Shown: positions 1 to 6,403 of the stretch, piece after piece
Numbering within the stretch: the stretch's first letter is position 1
Layout of the letters: each line of letters starts with the position of its first letter
The notes under the pieces: generated by a model
Databases searched by the model: none
The model's input: only the letters and a program-made list of their open reading frames with translations
Told to the model about the DNA's origin: nothing
NCBI GenBank assembly: GCA_937907595.1
Contig: CALCXL010000668.1
Coordinates: 1-7,852, forward strand
DNA from: an uncultured Pseudomonadota bacterium
Lineage (GTDB): Bacteria > Myxococcota_A > UBA796 > UBA9615
Direction: 5' to 3'
Length of the DNA: 7,852 nucleotides
Translations under genes and position numbers: made by a program

Positions 1-1
1 C

Positions 2-625
2 TTCTCGGCGGCGTCCCTGTACTTGATGATGGACCTGCACCCCGCCGACGCCTGGCGGATGTACCAGGGCATCTGCCTGCAGGCGGCGCCCAGGATCCGG
101 CTCGCCAACCATTATCTTGGAGCCCCCGCGGGGCCCAGCATGCAGGAGCGGGACGAGGGGTTCGGGCCTGGCGCCACCCTGAACTGGAAGCAGCACCGAA
201 TCTTCCGCGGCGTCTCGGCCCAGTTCGTGGGGGAGCTGACAGAGCGCTACCGCGGCCAGTGTGATGCCGGCTACGTCGTGCTCAAGGCGGGTCGGGAGGT
301 CGACGCCGAGGAGGCCCTGCTCTTCCTGGTGGAAGCCGGCCGCCTGCGCGTGGACGTGCCGGGGCAGGCGCAGGGTCACGCCGTCGCCACCCTGGGGGTG
401 GGCAGCGTCTTCGGTGAGCTGAGCTTCCTGGACGGGAAGCCGGGCAGCGCCAACGTCGTCGCCGAGGCGCCCAGCCAGCTGCTTCGCATCCCCCGCCGCG
501 CCCTGGACGAGGCCTGCCGCAAGTTCCCCCACTCCGCGGGCCTCTTCTACCGCAACCTGGCGGTGGTCCTGGCCCGGCGCCTGGACCACGCCAACACCCT
601 GGTCCACATCCCGCCCCACCTCTGA
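2..625 (+). CDS. Cyclic-nucleotide-binding domain protein, 3' part (5' end outside window)
   Basis: The frame is open to the left edge, so the gene very likely starts outside the window; the TTG at 23 is only the first in-window start-like codon. Numbering from that TTG, residues about 60-190 form a CRP/PKA-type cyclic nucleotide-binding domain: a beta barrel ending in the phosphate-binding cassette, with FGEL at 130-133, followed by a C-terminal helix ending in ARRLDHAN. Residues about 6-32 (HPADAWRMYQG and RIRLANHYL) look like the same C-terminal helix of a preceding domain, suggesting two domains in tandem. No DNA-binding helix-turn-helix follows, so it is probably a cytoplasmic sensor or regulatory subunit rather than a CRP-like transcription factor. 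The cassette reads KPGSANV where binders usually have PR(A/S)A, so the Arg contacting the cyclic phosphate is absent. The ligand is therefore unknown. It lies 6 bp upstream of the methyltransferase-like gene. Confidence 0.85.
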   Translation, partial: FSAASLYLMMDLHPADAWRMYQGICLQAAPRIRLANHYLGAPAGPSMQERDEGFGPGATLNWKQHRIFRGVSAQFVGELTERYRGQCDAGYVVLKAGREVDAEEALLFLVEAGRLRVDVPGQAQGHAVATLGVGSVFGELSFLDGKPGSANVVAEAPSQLLRIPRRALDEACRKFPHSAGLFYRNLAVVLARRLDHANTLVHIPPHL

Positions 626-627
626 GG
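623..627 (+). promoter_or_regulatory. Ribosome binding site overlapping the upstream stop codon
   Basis: TGAGG contains both the TGA stop of the cyclic-nucleotide-binding gene and a GAGG Shine-Dalgarno core, 4 nt before the GTG at 632. This supports the GTG start and suggests that translation of the second gene is coupled to termination of the first. Confidence 0.5.
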
Positions 628-631
628 TCCC

Positions 632-1306
632 GTGCCCGACTACACATCGATCCACAGCCGCCTCGTGGCCACCACCCCCGCCTACCAGGACCTCCTGGCC
701 ACCCTCGCCGCCACCGGCGCGGAGCTCGATCTGCCCGACGGCACCCGCTGGGCGGTGCCCTGCTCCACCGGCGAGTTCGTGGAGGCGATGGCCGGGGTCG
801 GCGGGGCCTGGGAGCTTCGGGACTACGACGAGACGGTCCGCAAGCGCGCGTTGGCCCACCTGCAAGCGCTGGGCATGGCTGTGCACGACGCGCACGTCGA
901 CTTCGAGACGTCGGAGGCCATCGGCGACGGCGAAGCCGCCTTGATCCTCTGCGTGCACGCCCTGCACATCGTCGAGGCGCCGCGCCAGGACCTGGTCCTG
1001 CAGCAGATGGCCGACGGCCTCGCCCCCGGCGGCGCGGTGGTCCTGGTGGGCTTCTGCCGACAGGAGTGGCTGCCCATGACCCTCTGGCGCGTGGCCCGGC
1101 ACGAGGGCGGGCTGCGGGCCGCGTGGGAGCTGGCCCCCTGGCGCTTCGCGGACGTCCTGGCGCACTTCGCCTTCGACTTCAACGTGCGCCGGCCCCCGGA
1201 GGTCCTGCAGGCCGCCCTGCGCGCCACGGGCCTGGAGGTCTCCGAGCCGACGTCGGTGTTCAAGGGCTGCAGCACCCTGCTGGTGGGCCGCAAGCCGGCG
1301 AGCTGA
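632..1306 (+). CDS. Class I SAM-dependent methyltransferase-like protein
   Basis: A 224-residue soluble protein starting at GTG. The order of elements fits a Rossmann-type methyltransferase: a motif I region at 41-50 (AVPCSTGEFV), an acidic end of strand 2 at 64-66 (DYD) followed by a helix with KRALAHL, an acidic residue at D90 after strand 3, a strand 4 region with VHALHIV at 108-114, and the LAPGG turn at 130-134 leading into strand 5 (AVVLVGF). The C-terminal strand pair (TSVFKG, TLLVGRK) is also typical. Motif I normally reads GxGxG; here it is P-C-S-T-G, so SAM binding may be changed or lost. The substrate cannot be told from the sequence. It follows the cyclic-nucleotide-binding gene after 6 bp and is probably cotranscribed with it. 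Its stop lies 9 bp from the stop of the convergent kinase gene. The fold assignment is a motif-based inference. Confidence 0.7.
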   Translation: MPDYTSIHSRLVATTPAYQDLLATLAATGAELDLPDGTRWAVPCSTGEFVEAMAGVGGAWELRDYDETVRKRALAHLQALGMAVHDAHVDFETSEAIGDGEAALILCVHALHIVEAPRQDLVLQQMADGLAPGGAVVLVGFCRQEWLPMTLWRVARHEGGLRAAWELAPWRFADVLAHFAFDFNVRRPPEVLQAALRATGLEVSEPTSVFKGCSTLLVGRKPAS

Positions 1307-1315
1307 CCCCGCTCC

Positions 1316-4300
1316 CTACCGCCGCAGCCCGGGCAGCAGCATCCTCGTCAGCGCCGCGGGGTCGACGACGCCCTGCTCGGCCATCCACTGCGCCGGGGCC
1401 TGCTGCTCCAGGTCCGGGGCCTGCAGGGTGGGGTCGTCGGTGGCCAGGCGGCAGGCGGCGGCGTGCATGCCCATGCCGGCCTGCTCGAACCGATCCGCGG
1501 CCGCGACCAGCTCGGGGTCGCCGTCCTTCCAGGCCAGCCGCTTGAGCTGCCCGCGCGCGGCCAGGGCCTCCGCCTCGCCCCAGAGCATCCCGCTGCCGGC
1601 CAGCTCCTTGAGGTCCTTCGTCTGGGACGTCGGGGCCGGGCGGCCCGCGGCCTGCTCCAGGAGCCCGGCGCGCAGGCGGGTGGCGTGGGCCAGCAGGGTG
1701 GTGATGCGCACGTAGCGGGCCTGGCTGGCCGACAGCTCCGTCCAGAGCTCGTCGCAGCGGCGTCGGGCCTCGGCGGCGTCGCCCTCGTACAGCGCGAGCT
1801 CGACCAGGTGGCGCAGGGCGTACAGCTCCAGCAAGCCCCACTCCAGGCCGCCCCACCGCTCCCAGGCCTCCAGCACGTCGGCGCGGCCCTGCGCCGGACG
1901 ATCCTGCACCGCCGACAGGGGCACGGGCTGGCTCAGGATCAGGTGCAGCTCGGCGTAGCGGTTGCCCCGATCGGCCTCCTGGCGGACCCACTGCGGCAGC
2001 TCCCGGGCGATGCGTGCGTGACGGCCCTGCAGCGACAGTGTGGTGAGGATGTAGATGGCGGCGGTGCCCATCTCCCATGCGGCGTCCCGGCAGCGCATGC
2101 GCACGATGTCCGCCGCGCGCTCCGCCGCGGTCTGGCTGGCCGTCCACTGGCCTCGCTGGAAGGCGATGATGCTCCGCGCGATGGCCTGCACCGCCCGCAG
2201 CCGCGGCGCGTCCAGCCCGCGCCCGGCCTCCACCGAGCGTGCCAGCAGGCGATCGGCCCGGGCCACGTTGGCGCCACCCAGCGCGGCGGCGAAGCCCGCC
2301 TCGTTGGCCAGGGCCATGGCGACCCGCCCTGCTTCCCCCGATCGCAGGGCCAGCCGGAGGTGGATCGCCTGGACGAGCGAGGCCTGCACGGGCGCGAAGA
2401 GCGCCAGGCCCTGGGAGACGAAGCGCGCGGTGTCCAGGCGGCGGATCAGCTCGGGGGGCACGTCCGCCTCCGCCCGGGGGGTGAAGCGCGTGCCGCGGAT
2501 CCGGAGGATGATCTGCTGGCCCACCAGCCGCAGGATCGTGGGCAGGGGCTTCATGGTCAGGCGCACGCCGATCGTCGCCACCACCCCCCCCAGGAGGTCC
2601 CTCGCCTCGACGAAGTGGCCTGCGCGGGTCAGCTGCTCCGTCGCCCGCCACTGGCAGGCCGCCAGCTGTTCGGGGTCCCGGGCGTCGGCCGCGGCCAGGT
2701 ACTGCTCGGCCGCCTCCTGCGCCTTGCCCATTGCGGCGAGGGCCTGGGCCCGACCCAGGGCGCATCGTCGGCGATCGGCCGGGACCTGCAAGGCGGGATC
2801 CGCCAGGGCGAAGAGCTCCGCCGCCTGATCGAAGGCCAGGCCGGCCAGCGCGCGCTCCGCCGCCTCCAGCAGCAGGGGCGCAGCCTCGTCGGCCTGTCCG
2901 CCCGCGAGCAGGTGGCGGCCCTTGCCCTCGGGGTCGTTCTCCCCCGACGTGCGCTCGGCCATGGCCAGGTGCAGCGCCTCCAGCTCCCCCGCCATGGGCA
3001 CCTTGCGGACCGCGTCGCGCACCCGGCTGTTGATGCACTCCAGCTGCCGCACGCCCCGCTCCTCGGAGCTGCGCACCAGGTCCTCGGCCACCAACACCCG
3101 CGTCGCCAGGGCCGCCTGGTCGCAGCCCGCCACGTCGGCGGCGATGTCGACGCTCACCGGTCGACCGATCAGCGCCACCACGCGGAGCAGCGCCTGCGCC
3201 TTCTCCGGGAGCTCGGCCACCCGGTGGCGGATCAGCGACTCCAGGTCGGCGCCGGCGAGGCCGCGTTCGATGCCCAGGGCCATCTCGCGGATCAGCAGCG
3301 GCGAGCCCTCGGCCTGCACCGCGATGCGATCGGCCAGCTCACCCCGGTCGGACAGCGTGCGGGGCAGCAGGTGCAGCGCCAGGCCCGAGGCGTCCTCGGG
3401 CGACAGGGGGTCCATCGGGACGTCAACGCAGCGGTGGCTGTGGGTCAGGCGCTCCAGCTCGCGCGCGGCCCGAGAGCCCTCCCGCCAGGACGCCACGAAC
3501 AGCATCGGCGCCTCCGGCGGCGACTCCATCAGGCGCAGCACCAGGGCGATGCTGTCCGCGCCCGCCCAGTGCAGGTCGTCCAGCCGCACCACGAGCCCCC
3601 GTCTGTGCGCGACGGCGGAGAGCAAGAGCCCCAACGCCGCGAAGCTCCGGTCGCGGTGCTCGCGGCGGTCCTCCGGAGGGGGCTCGCCCTCGGCTTCGTC
3701 GATGACCCGCACCCGGCGGAGCACCGGAAAGAGCTCGGCGAGCCAGGTGATGTTCGGCGGCAACAGCTGGGAGACGTCGGCGTCGGACATGGCGTCCAGG
3801 GCGTCGGCCAGCTCGTCGACCAGCGCGTCCCAGCCCGCATACGGCACGGAGTCGAACTCGTAGGCCCGACCGCGCAGGAGCAGGGTGTCGTCCAGCTCCT
3901 CGCAGAAGGCGTCCAGCAGCGCCGTGGTGCCCGCCCCCGAAGCGCCGTGCACCGCCGCCACCGACGTGGTCCCCTGCCGGCAGTCGTCCAGCGCGGACTG
4001 CAGGGCCACGAGCTGATCGTCCCGACCGAAGAGCACCTGCCCCGAGCGCGTCGTCCACTCCCGGAGCACCGCGTGCCGGCGGGTGGTCGTCAGCCCCTGG
4101 CCCTCCTCCGCGTCGCTGTCGGCGCCCAGCCGCTCCAGGACCTCGGCCGCGTTCGGCCGGAGCTCGGGGTCGAATTGCAGCAGGTCCCAGGCCAGCCGGG
4201 CCAGGTCCTCCAGCTCCGGAGCGCAGCGCCCCAGGGGGCTGCGGGGGAGCGTGCCGCGGGCGATGCGGCTGTAGGACGCGCGGTCGGCTTCGTAGGGGGG

Positions 4301-5284
4301 GCGGCCGATCAGCAGCAGGTAGACGATGGCCCCGAAGGCGTACCAGTCCGTGGCGTTGCTGACGGCCTCGGCGCGCAGCTGCTCGGGGGCCATGAAGCCC
4401 GGGGTGCCGATGGCCTGCCCCTTGCCCGAGTCGACGTCCAGCTCCAGCGCCAGGCCGAAGTCCAGCAACACCACCCGGCCGCCGCGCTCGACCAGCACGT
4501 TCGCAGGCTTCAGATCGCGGTGCACCCGGCCGACCGAGTGCAGGGCCTGCACCGCCAACGCCAGCTGCGCCAGCGCCTCCCGCATACGGTCGCACTCCTC
4601 GGGGTTGCGTGGGCGGATCGGCTCGGCGTCGGGCGGCTCCTCAGCCACCAGGGGGACGTCGGGGGGGAGCTCCAAGTCCACCGTCGACAGGCCCAGGTCG
4701 GCCACGGAGTCGGTGAAGGAGCGGTCGGCCAGCTCGCCGTCGAAGATCGACAGCTCGTCGACCCCGATCATGGACAGCTCGCCCACGCCGATGCTCGCCA
4801 GACCCACCAGCTGCGAGGGCCGGGGGTCCGGAAGGCTGGCGGGGGACGATCCGACGGGCGACGACGCAACCACGGACGAGCCGACGACGAACGAGTCGAC
4901 GACGGACGGGGGCATCGGCGCTCCCCCGCGAGGGGGCAGGGGCGCGTCCATGGCCAGGTCCACGGTCTCCGCCTGCGGGAAGGCCAGGCTGCCGCGCAGG
5001 ACCCACCGGTCCAGGGTCACCCCGTCCACCAGCTCCATGGAGAGCACGCAGGTGTCACCCAGCTGCTCCAGGCCGTGCAGCACCACCAGGTTGGGGTGCA
5101 CGATGCCCTGGACGACCCGGGCCTCCTTCTTCAGGAGCGCGAGCTTCAGCGGATCGGGCACCGCCAGGGTCTTCAGGGCGAGACGTTGGCCCGACCGGCG
5201 GTCGAGTGCGGCGTAGACACGCCCCATCCCGCCCTCGCCGAGCTCCTCGAGAATTTCAAATCGTTCTGCAAGGTGTGCCGACAC
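1316..5284 (-). CDS. Large Ser/Thr protein kinase with AAA-type ATPase and helical repeat (TPR-like) domains
   Basis: A 1322-residue protein. The kinase domain (about 9-386) has the glycine loop GEGGMGRVY (16-24), K38, E54, the catalytic HRDLKPAN (255-262), DFG (275-277), the APE-type motif APEQL (299-303), DWYAFG (313-318) and LRP (375-377), so all catalytic residues are present. About 125 extra residues (roughly 105-230) split the domain between the hinge and helix E. An ATPase domain begins at FGRDDQL (419-425). Its P-loop (447-454) is G-A-S-G-A-G-T-T, lacking the usual Lys, while Walker B LDDLHWA (568-574) and the later GSPLLIREM (660-668) are conserved. A winged-helix-like segment (692-720) precedes about 550 residues of Ala/Leu/Glu-rich helical repeats. 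This architecture resembles PknK-type signalling kinases, abundant in Myxococcota. No membrane segment was seen, so it is probably cytoplasmic. The GTG start is chosen because the kinase fold begins at residue 8. It lies 105 bp downstream of the desaturase gene on the same strand. Confidence 0.95.
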   Translation of the reverse strand: MSAHLAERFEILEELGEGGMGRVYAALDRRSGQRLALKTLAVPDPLKLALLKKEARVVQGIVHPNLVVLHGLEQLGDTCVLSMELVDGVTLDRWVLRGSLAFPQAETVDLAMDAPLPPRGGAPMPPSVVDSFVVGSSVVASSPVGSSPASLPDPRPSQLVGLASIGVGELSMIGVDELSIFDGELADRSFTDSVADLGLSTVDLELPPDVPLVAEEPPDAEPIRPRNPEECDRMREALAQLALAVQALHSVGRVHRDLKPANVLVERGGRVVLLDFGLALELDVDSGKGQAIGTPGFMAPEQLRAEAVSNATDWYAFGAIVYLLLIGRPPYEADRASYSRIARGTLPRSPLGRCAPELEDLARLAWDLLQFDPELRPNAAEVLERLGADSDAEEGQGLTTTRRHAVLREWTTRSGQVLFGRDDQLVALQSALDDCRQGTTSVAAVHGASGAGTTALLDAFCEELDDTLLLRGRAYEFDSVPYAGWDALVDELADALDAMSDADVSQLLPPNITWLAELFPVLRRVRVIDEAEGEPPPEDRREHRDRSFAALGLLLSAVAHRRGLVVRLDDLHWAGADSIALVLRLMESPPEAPMLFVASWREGSRAARELERLTHSHRCVDVPMDPLSPEDASGLALHLLPRTLSDRGELADRIAVQAEGSPLLIREMALGIERGLAGADLESLIRHRVAELPEKAQALLRVVALIGRPVSVDIAADVAGCDQAALATRVLVAEDLVRSSEERGVRQLECINSRVRDAVRKVPMAGELEALHLAMAERTSGENDPEGKGRHLLAGGQADEAAPLLLEAAERALAGLAFDQAAELFALADPALQVPADRRRCALGRAQALAAMGKAQEAAEQYLAAADARDPEQLAACQWRATEQLTRAGHFVEARDLLGGVVATIGVRLTMKPLPTILRLVGQQIILRIRGTRFTPRAEADVPPELIRRLDTARFVSQGLALFAPVQASLVQAIHLRLALRSGEAGRVAMALANEAGFAAALGGANVARADRLLARSVEAGRGLDAPRLRAVQAIARSIIAFQRGQWTASQTAAERAADIVRMRCRDAAWEMGTAAIYILTTLSLQGRHARIARELPQWVRQEADRGNRYAELHLILSQPVPLSAVQDRPAQGRADVLEAWERWGGLEWGLLELYALRHLVELALYEGDAAEARRRCDELWTELSASQARYVRITTLLAHATRLRAGLLEQAAGRPAPTSQTKDLKELAGSGMLWGEAEALAARGQLKRLAWKDGDPELVAAADRFEQAGMGMHAAACRLATDDPTLQAPDLEQQAPAQWMAEQGVVDPAALTRMLLPGLRR
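4595..4987 (-). other. Low-complexity insertion inside the kinase domain coding region
   Basis: This encodes about residues 100-230 of the kinase, between the hinge strand (MELVDG, 83-88) and helix E (ALAQLALAVQALH, 237-249). In PknB-type kinases the hinge Met and the HRD aspartate are roughly 46 residues apart; here M83 and D257 are 174 apart. The insert is rich in Ser, Val, Pro, Asp and Glu, contains many Ser/Thr and no kinase motif, and is predicted by eye to be mostly disordered. The reading frame is continuous, so it is part of the protein and not a frameshift artefact. Confidence 0.8.
4727..4795 (-). repeat. Degenerate protein repeat within the kinase insertion
   Basis: Residues 164-186 of the kinase carry three successive similar units: SIGVGELS, MIGVDELS and the shorter IFDGELA. 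The common core is a hydrophobic residue, then G/D, then ELS or ELA. The DNA copies are partly diverged, with cagctc and atc(g/a)-type words recurring, which suggests an old duplication. The acidic-hydrophobic pattern would suit a short linear docking motif, but that is inference. Confidence 0.55.
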
Positions 5285-5286
5285 GT

Positions 5287-5293
5287 CTCCCCC
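5287..5293 (-). promoter_or_regulatory. Ribosome binding site of the kinase gene, unusually close to the start
   Basis: On the minus strand GGGGGAG lies only 2 nt before the GTG start at 5284. Spacing is normally 5-9 nt. No better start is available, because the kinase fold begins within eight residues and no ATG, GTG or TTG is nearby in frame. Initiation may be weak, or pairing may use the upstream G residues. Confidence 0.4.
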
Positions 5294-5306
5294 GACGCAA
5301 CGACGA

Positions 5307-5312
5307 ATCCTA
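5307..5312 (-). promoter_or_regulatory. Possible -10 element for the kinase gene
   Basis: TAGGAT on the minus strand matches four of six bases of a sigma-70 -10 box and sits 22 nt before the GTG, in the least GC-rich stretch of the 105-bp gap. No -35 match is found at 16-18 bp upstream, so the call is weak. The rest of the gap (5313-5389) is GC-rich with short dyads and no T-run, so no intrinsic terminator for the desaturase is recognised. Confidence 0.2.
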
Positions 5313-5389
5313 GCCGACAGACCGGCCTTACCCCAGCGGGCGGGGAGGATGAGGGGGGCCGGAGGGCGCCGCGGGGGCGGCCAGGGCGG

Positions 5390-6334
5390 TCAGACCGAGG
5401 GGAGCGGCGCGACCTTGCCCGAGCCGTTCAACGACCAATCGGCGCGGGGCGGCGGGGCCTTTGGGAGCTTCTGGGTGGAGCCGGGGTGCGCGGTGTAGTC
5501 GATCTCCGCCTCCGGACCGTTCCACAGACTCGCGACGTAGGCCTTCCAGAGGTAGACCCAGACGTTGGCGTGGTTGAGCGCGGGGTGGATCTGATCCGCG
5601 ATGGCGTCGTGCCGCTCCTTGCTGCTGCTCCAGTGGGCGCCGGGCTTGAGGTGGTGCACGGTGTGGAAGCCGTTGTTGAACAGCCAGAAGTTGAGGTAGG
5701 GCCCGGTGAAGTTGCGCGACTGGTTGTACTTGCCCTCCCAGTCGCAGCCGACGTGCTGCACGTAGTTGAAGAAGTGCACGCTCCACAGGGCGATGAAGTA
5801 GGGCACGCCCAGGAAGAGCAGCGCGCTGCGCCAGTCGACCACCAGCGCGGTCACGCACACGGCGCCCCAGACGACGTACTCGCTCACCACGCTGGCGAGC
5901 TTCGCCTTGTTCTTCTGCCAGTACTTCGCCAGCAGGGCGTTGACCAGGCGGCCCTGGTAGTAGGCGGAGACGGGGAAGTAGACCAGCGCCATCCAGGTCA
6001 GGTTCTTGTCCGTGTAGCGCCAGGTGATGGTCTCGTCGCCGGGGCGGTTGCCGTAGACGTGGTGGTTCTGCAGGTGGGTGGGCACCCACACGAACACCGG
6101 GTAGCCGTAGGCGACGCTCACCACCCAGGTGTGGATCTGGTCGGCCCAGCGCTTGTTCCAGGTGCCGCCGTGGCTGTGGTTGTGAGCGACGGGGCCCAGG
6201 GCGATGGACAGGGCGCAGATGGGCAGGAAGAGCGCCCAGCTGAAGCCCAGGGTCCACAACCCGGCCTCCAGGACGAACCAGGCGAAGAGAAAGGCGAGGG
6301 TGCGCACGTCGGCGGGGTTCTTCAGCTGCGGCAT
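5390..6334 (-). CDS. Membrane fatty acid desaturase family protein
   Basis: A 314-residue integral membrane protein expected to introduce a double bond into acyl chains using a di-iron centre, O2 and an external electron donor. All histidine boxes of the family are present: H51-x3-H55 (HNHSH), H87-x3-HH (HLQNHH, 87-92) and H224-x2-HH (HTVHH, 224-228), plus the extra H194 in NYVQHVG. Segments around 13-30, 33-50, 113-127 and 153-185 are hydrophobic enough to span or enter the membrane. The stretch NNGFHTVHHLKPGAHWS is characteristic of this superfamily. The ATG start is supported by GGAG 8 nt upstream. The last 45 residues are polar and Pro-rich and may be a cytoplasmic tail. No ferredoxin or reductase gene lies nearby, so the donor is encoded elsewhere. 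Related hydroxylases share these motifs, so substrate and regiospecificity cannot be read from sequence. Confidence 0.9.
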   Translation of the reverse strand: MPQLKNPADVRTLAFLFAWFVLEAGLWTLGFSWALFLPICALSIALGPVAHNHSHGGTWNKRWADQIHTWVVSVAYGYPVFVWVPTHLQNHHVYGNRPGDETITWRYTDKNLTWMALVYFPVSAYYQGRLVNALLAKYWQKNKAKLASVVSEYVVWGAVCVTALVVDWRSALLFLGVPYFIALWSVHFFNYVQHVGCDWEGKYNQSRNFTGPYLNFWLFNNGFHTVHHLKPGAHWSSSKERHDAIADQIHPALNHANVWVYLWKAYVASLWNGPEAEIDYTAHPGSTQKLPKAPPPRADWSLNGSGKVAPLPSV

Positions 6335-6342
6335 GGGCCGGT

Positions 6343-6347
6343 CTCCA
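6343..6347 (-). promoter_or_regulatory. Ribosome binding site of the desaturase gene
   Basis: TGGAG on the minus strand has its GGAG core 8 nt before the ATG at 6334, a near-ideal spacing that fixes the start of the desaturase. Confidence 0.6.
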
Positions 6348-6359
6348 AGCGTTGAGCGC

Positions 6360-6389
6360 CTGCTAGCCGGATCGGTGCCCGGCGGTCAA
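6360..6389 (-). promoter_or_regulatory. Candidate sigma-70-like promoter for the desaturase
   Basis: On the minus strand TTGACC (6384-6389) matches five of six bases of the -35 consensus. It is followed after 18 bp by TAGCAG (6360-6365), a weak three-of-six -10 match. A transcript from here would have a leader of about 20 nt that includes the ribosome binding site. It lies wholly in the 69-bp gap after the membrane protein gene, so the desaturase could be transcribed on its own. Confidence 0.3.
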
Positions 6390-6403
6390 GGAGGATTCCG
6401 GGA

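Noticed and set aside
823..1293. A 156-codon minus-strand frame opposite the methyltransferase-like gene.
   Set aside because: It is Ser/Arg/Thr/Ala-rich with no motifs, and is explained by the plus-strand gene with its own ribosome binding site.
1307..1315. Bidirectional terminator at the convergent gene ends.
   Set aside because: The gap is only 9 bp and no inverted repeat is evident around the two stop codons.
1260..3038. A 592-codon minus-strand frame overlapping the 3' half of the kinase gene.
   Set aside because: It is rich in Gly, Arg, Pro and Ala with no domain, as expected of an off-frame reading of GC-rich coding DNA; the kinase frame encodes a continuous protein here.
4595..4987. 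Kinase insertion as a mobile element or intein.
   Set aside because: No intein splice motifs, no transposase and no flanking repeats are seen; it is low-complexity sequence in frame with the kinase.
5313..5389. Possible intrinsic terminator between desaturase and kinase genes.
   Set aside because: Only short GC dyads with 4-bp arms are present and no T-run follows on the minus strand.
5328..6257. A 309-codon minus-strand frame overlapping the desaturase gene.
   Set aside because: The other frame contains all three desaturase histidine boxes; this one is Arg/Pro/Leu/Gln-rich shadow sequence.
1463..6355. A stop-free plus-strand reading frame of 1630 codons antisense to the kinase and desaturase genes.
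   Set aside because: It is in exact codon-on-codon register with both minus-strand genes, which share one frame. With G or C at nearly every sense third position, the antisense codons almost never begin with T, so stops are absent by composition. The product is a Gln/Gly/Arg/Leu-rich sequence with no recognisable domain.
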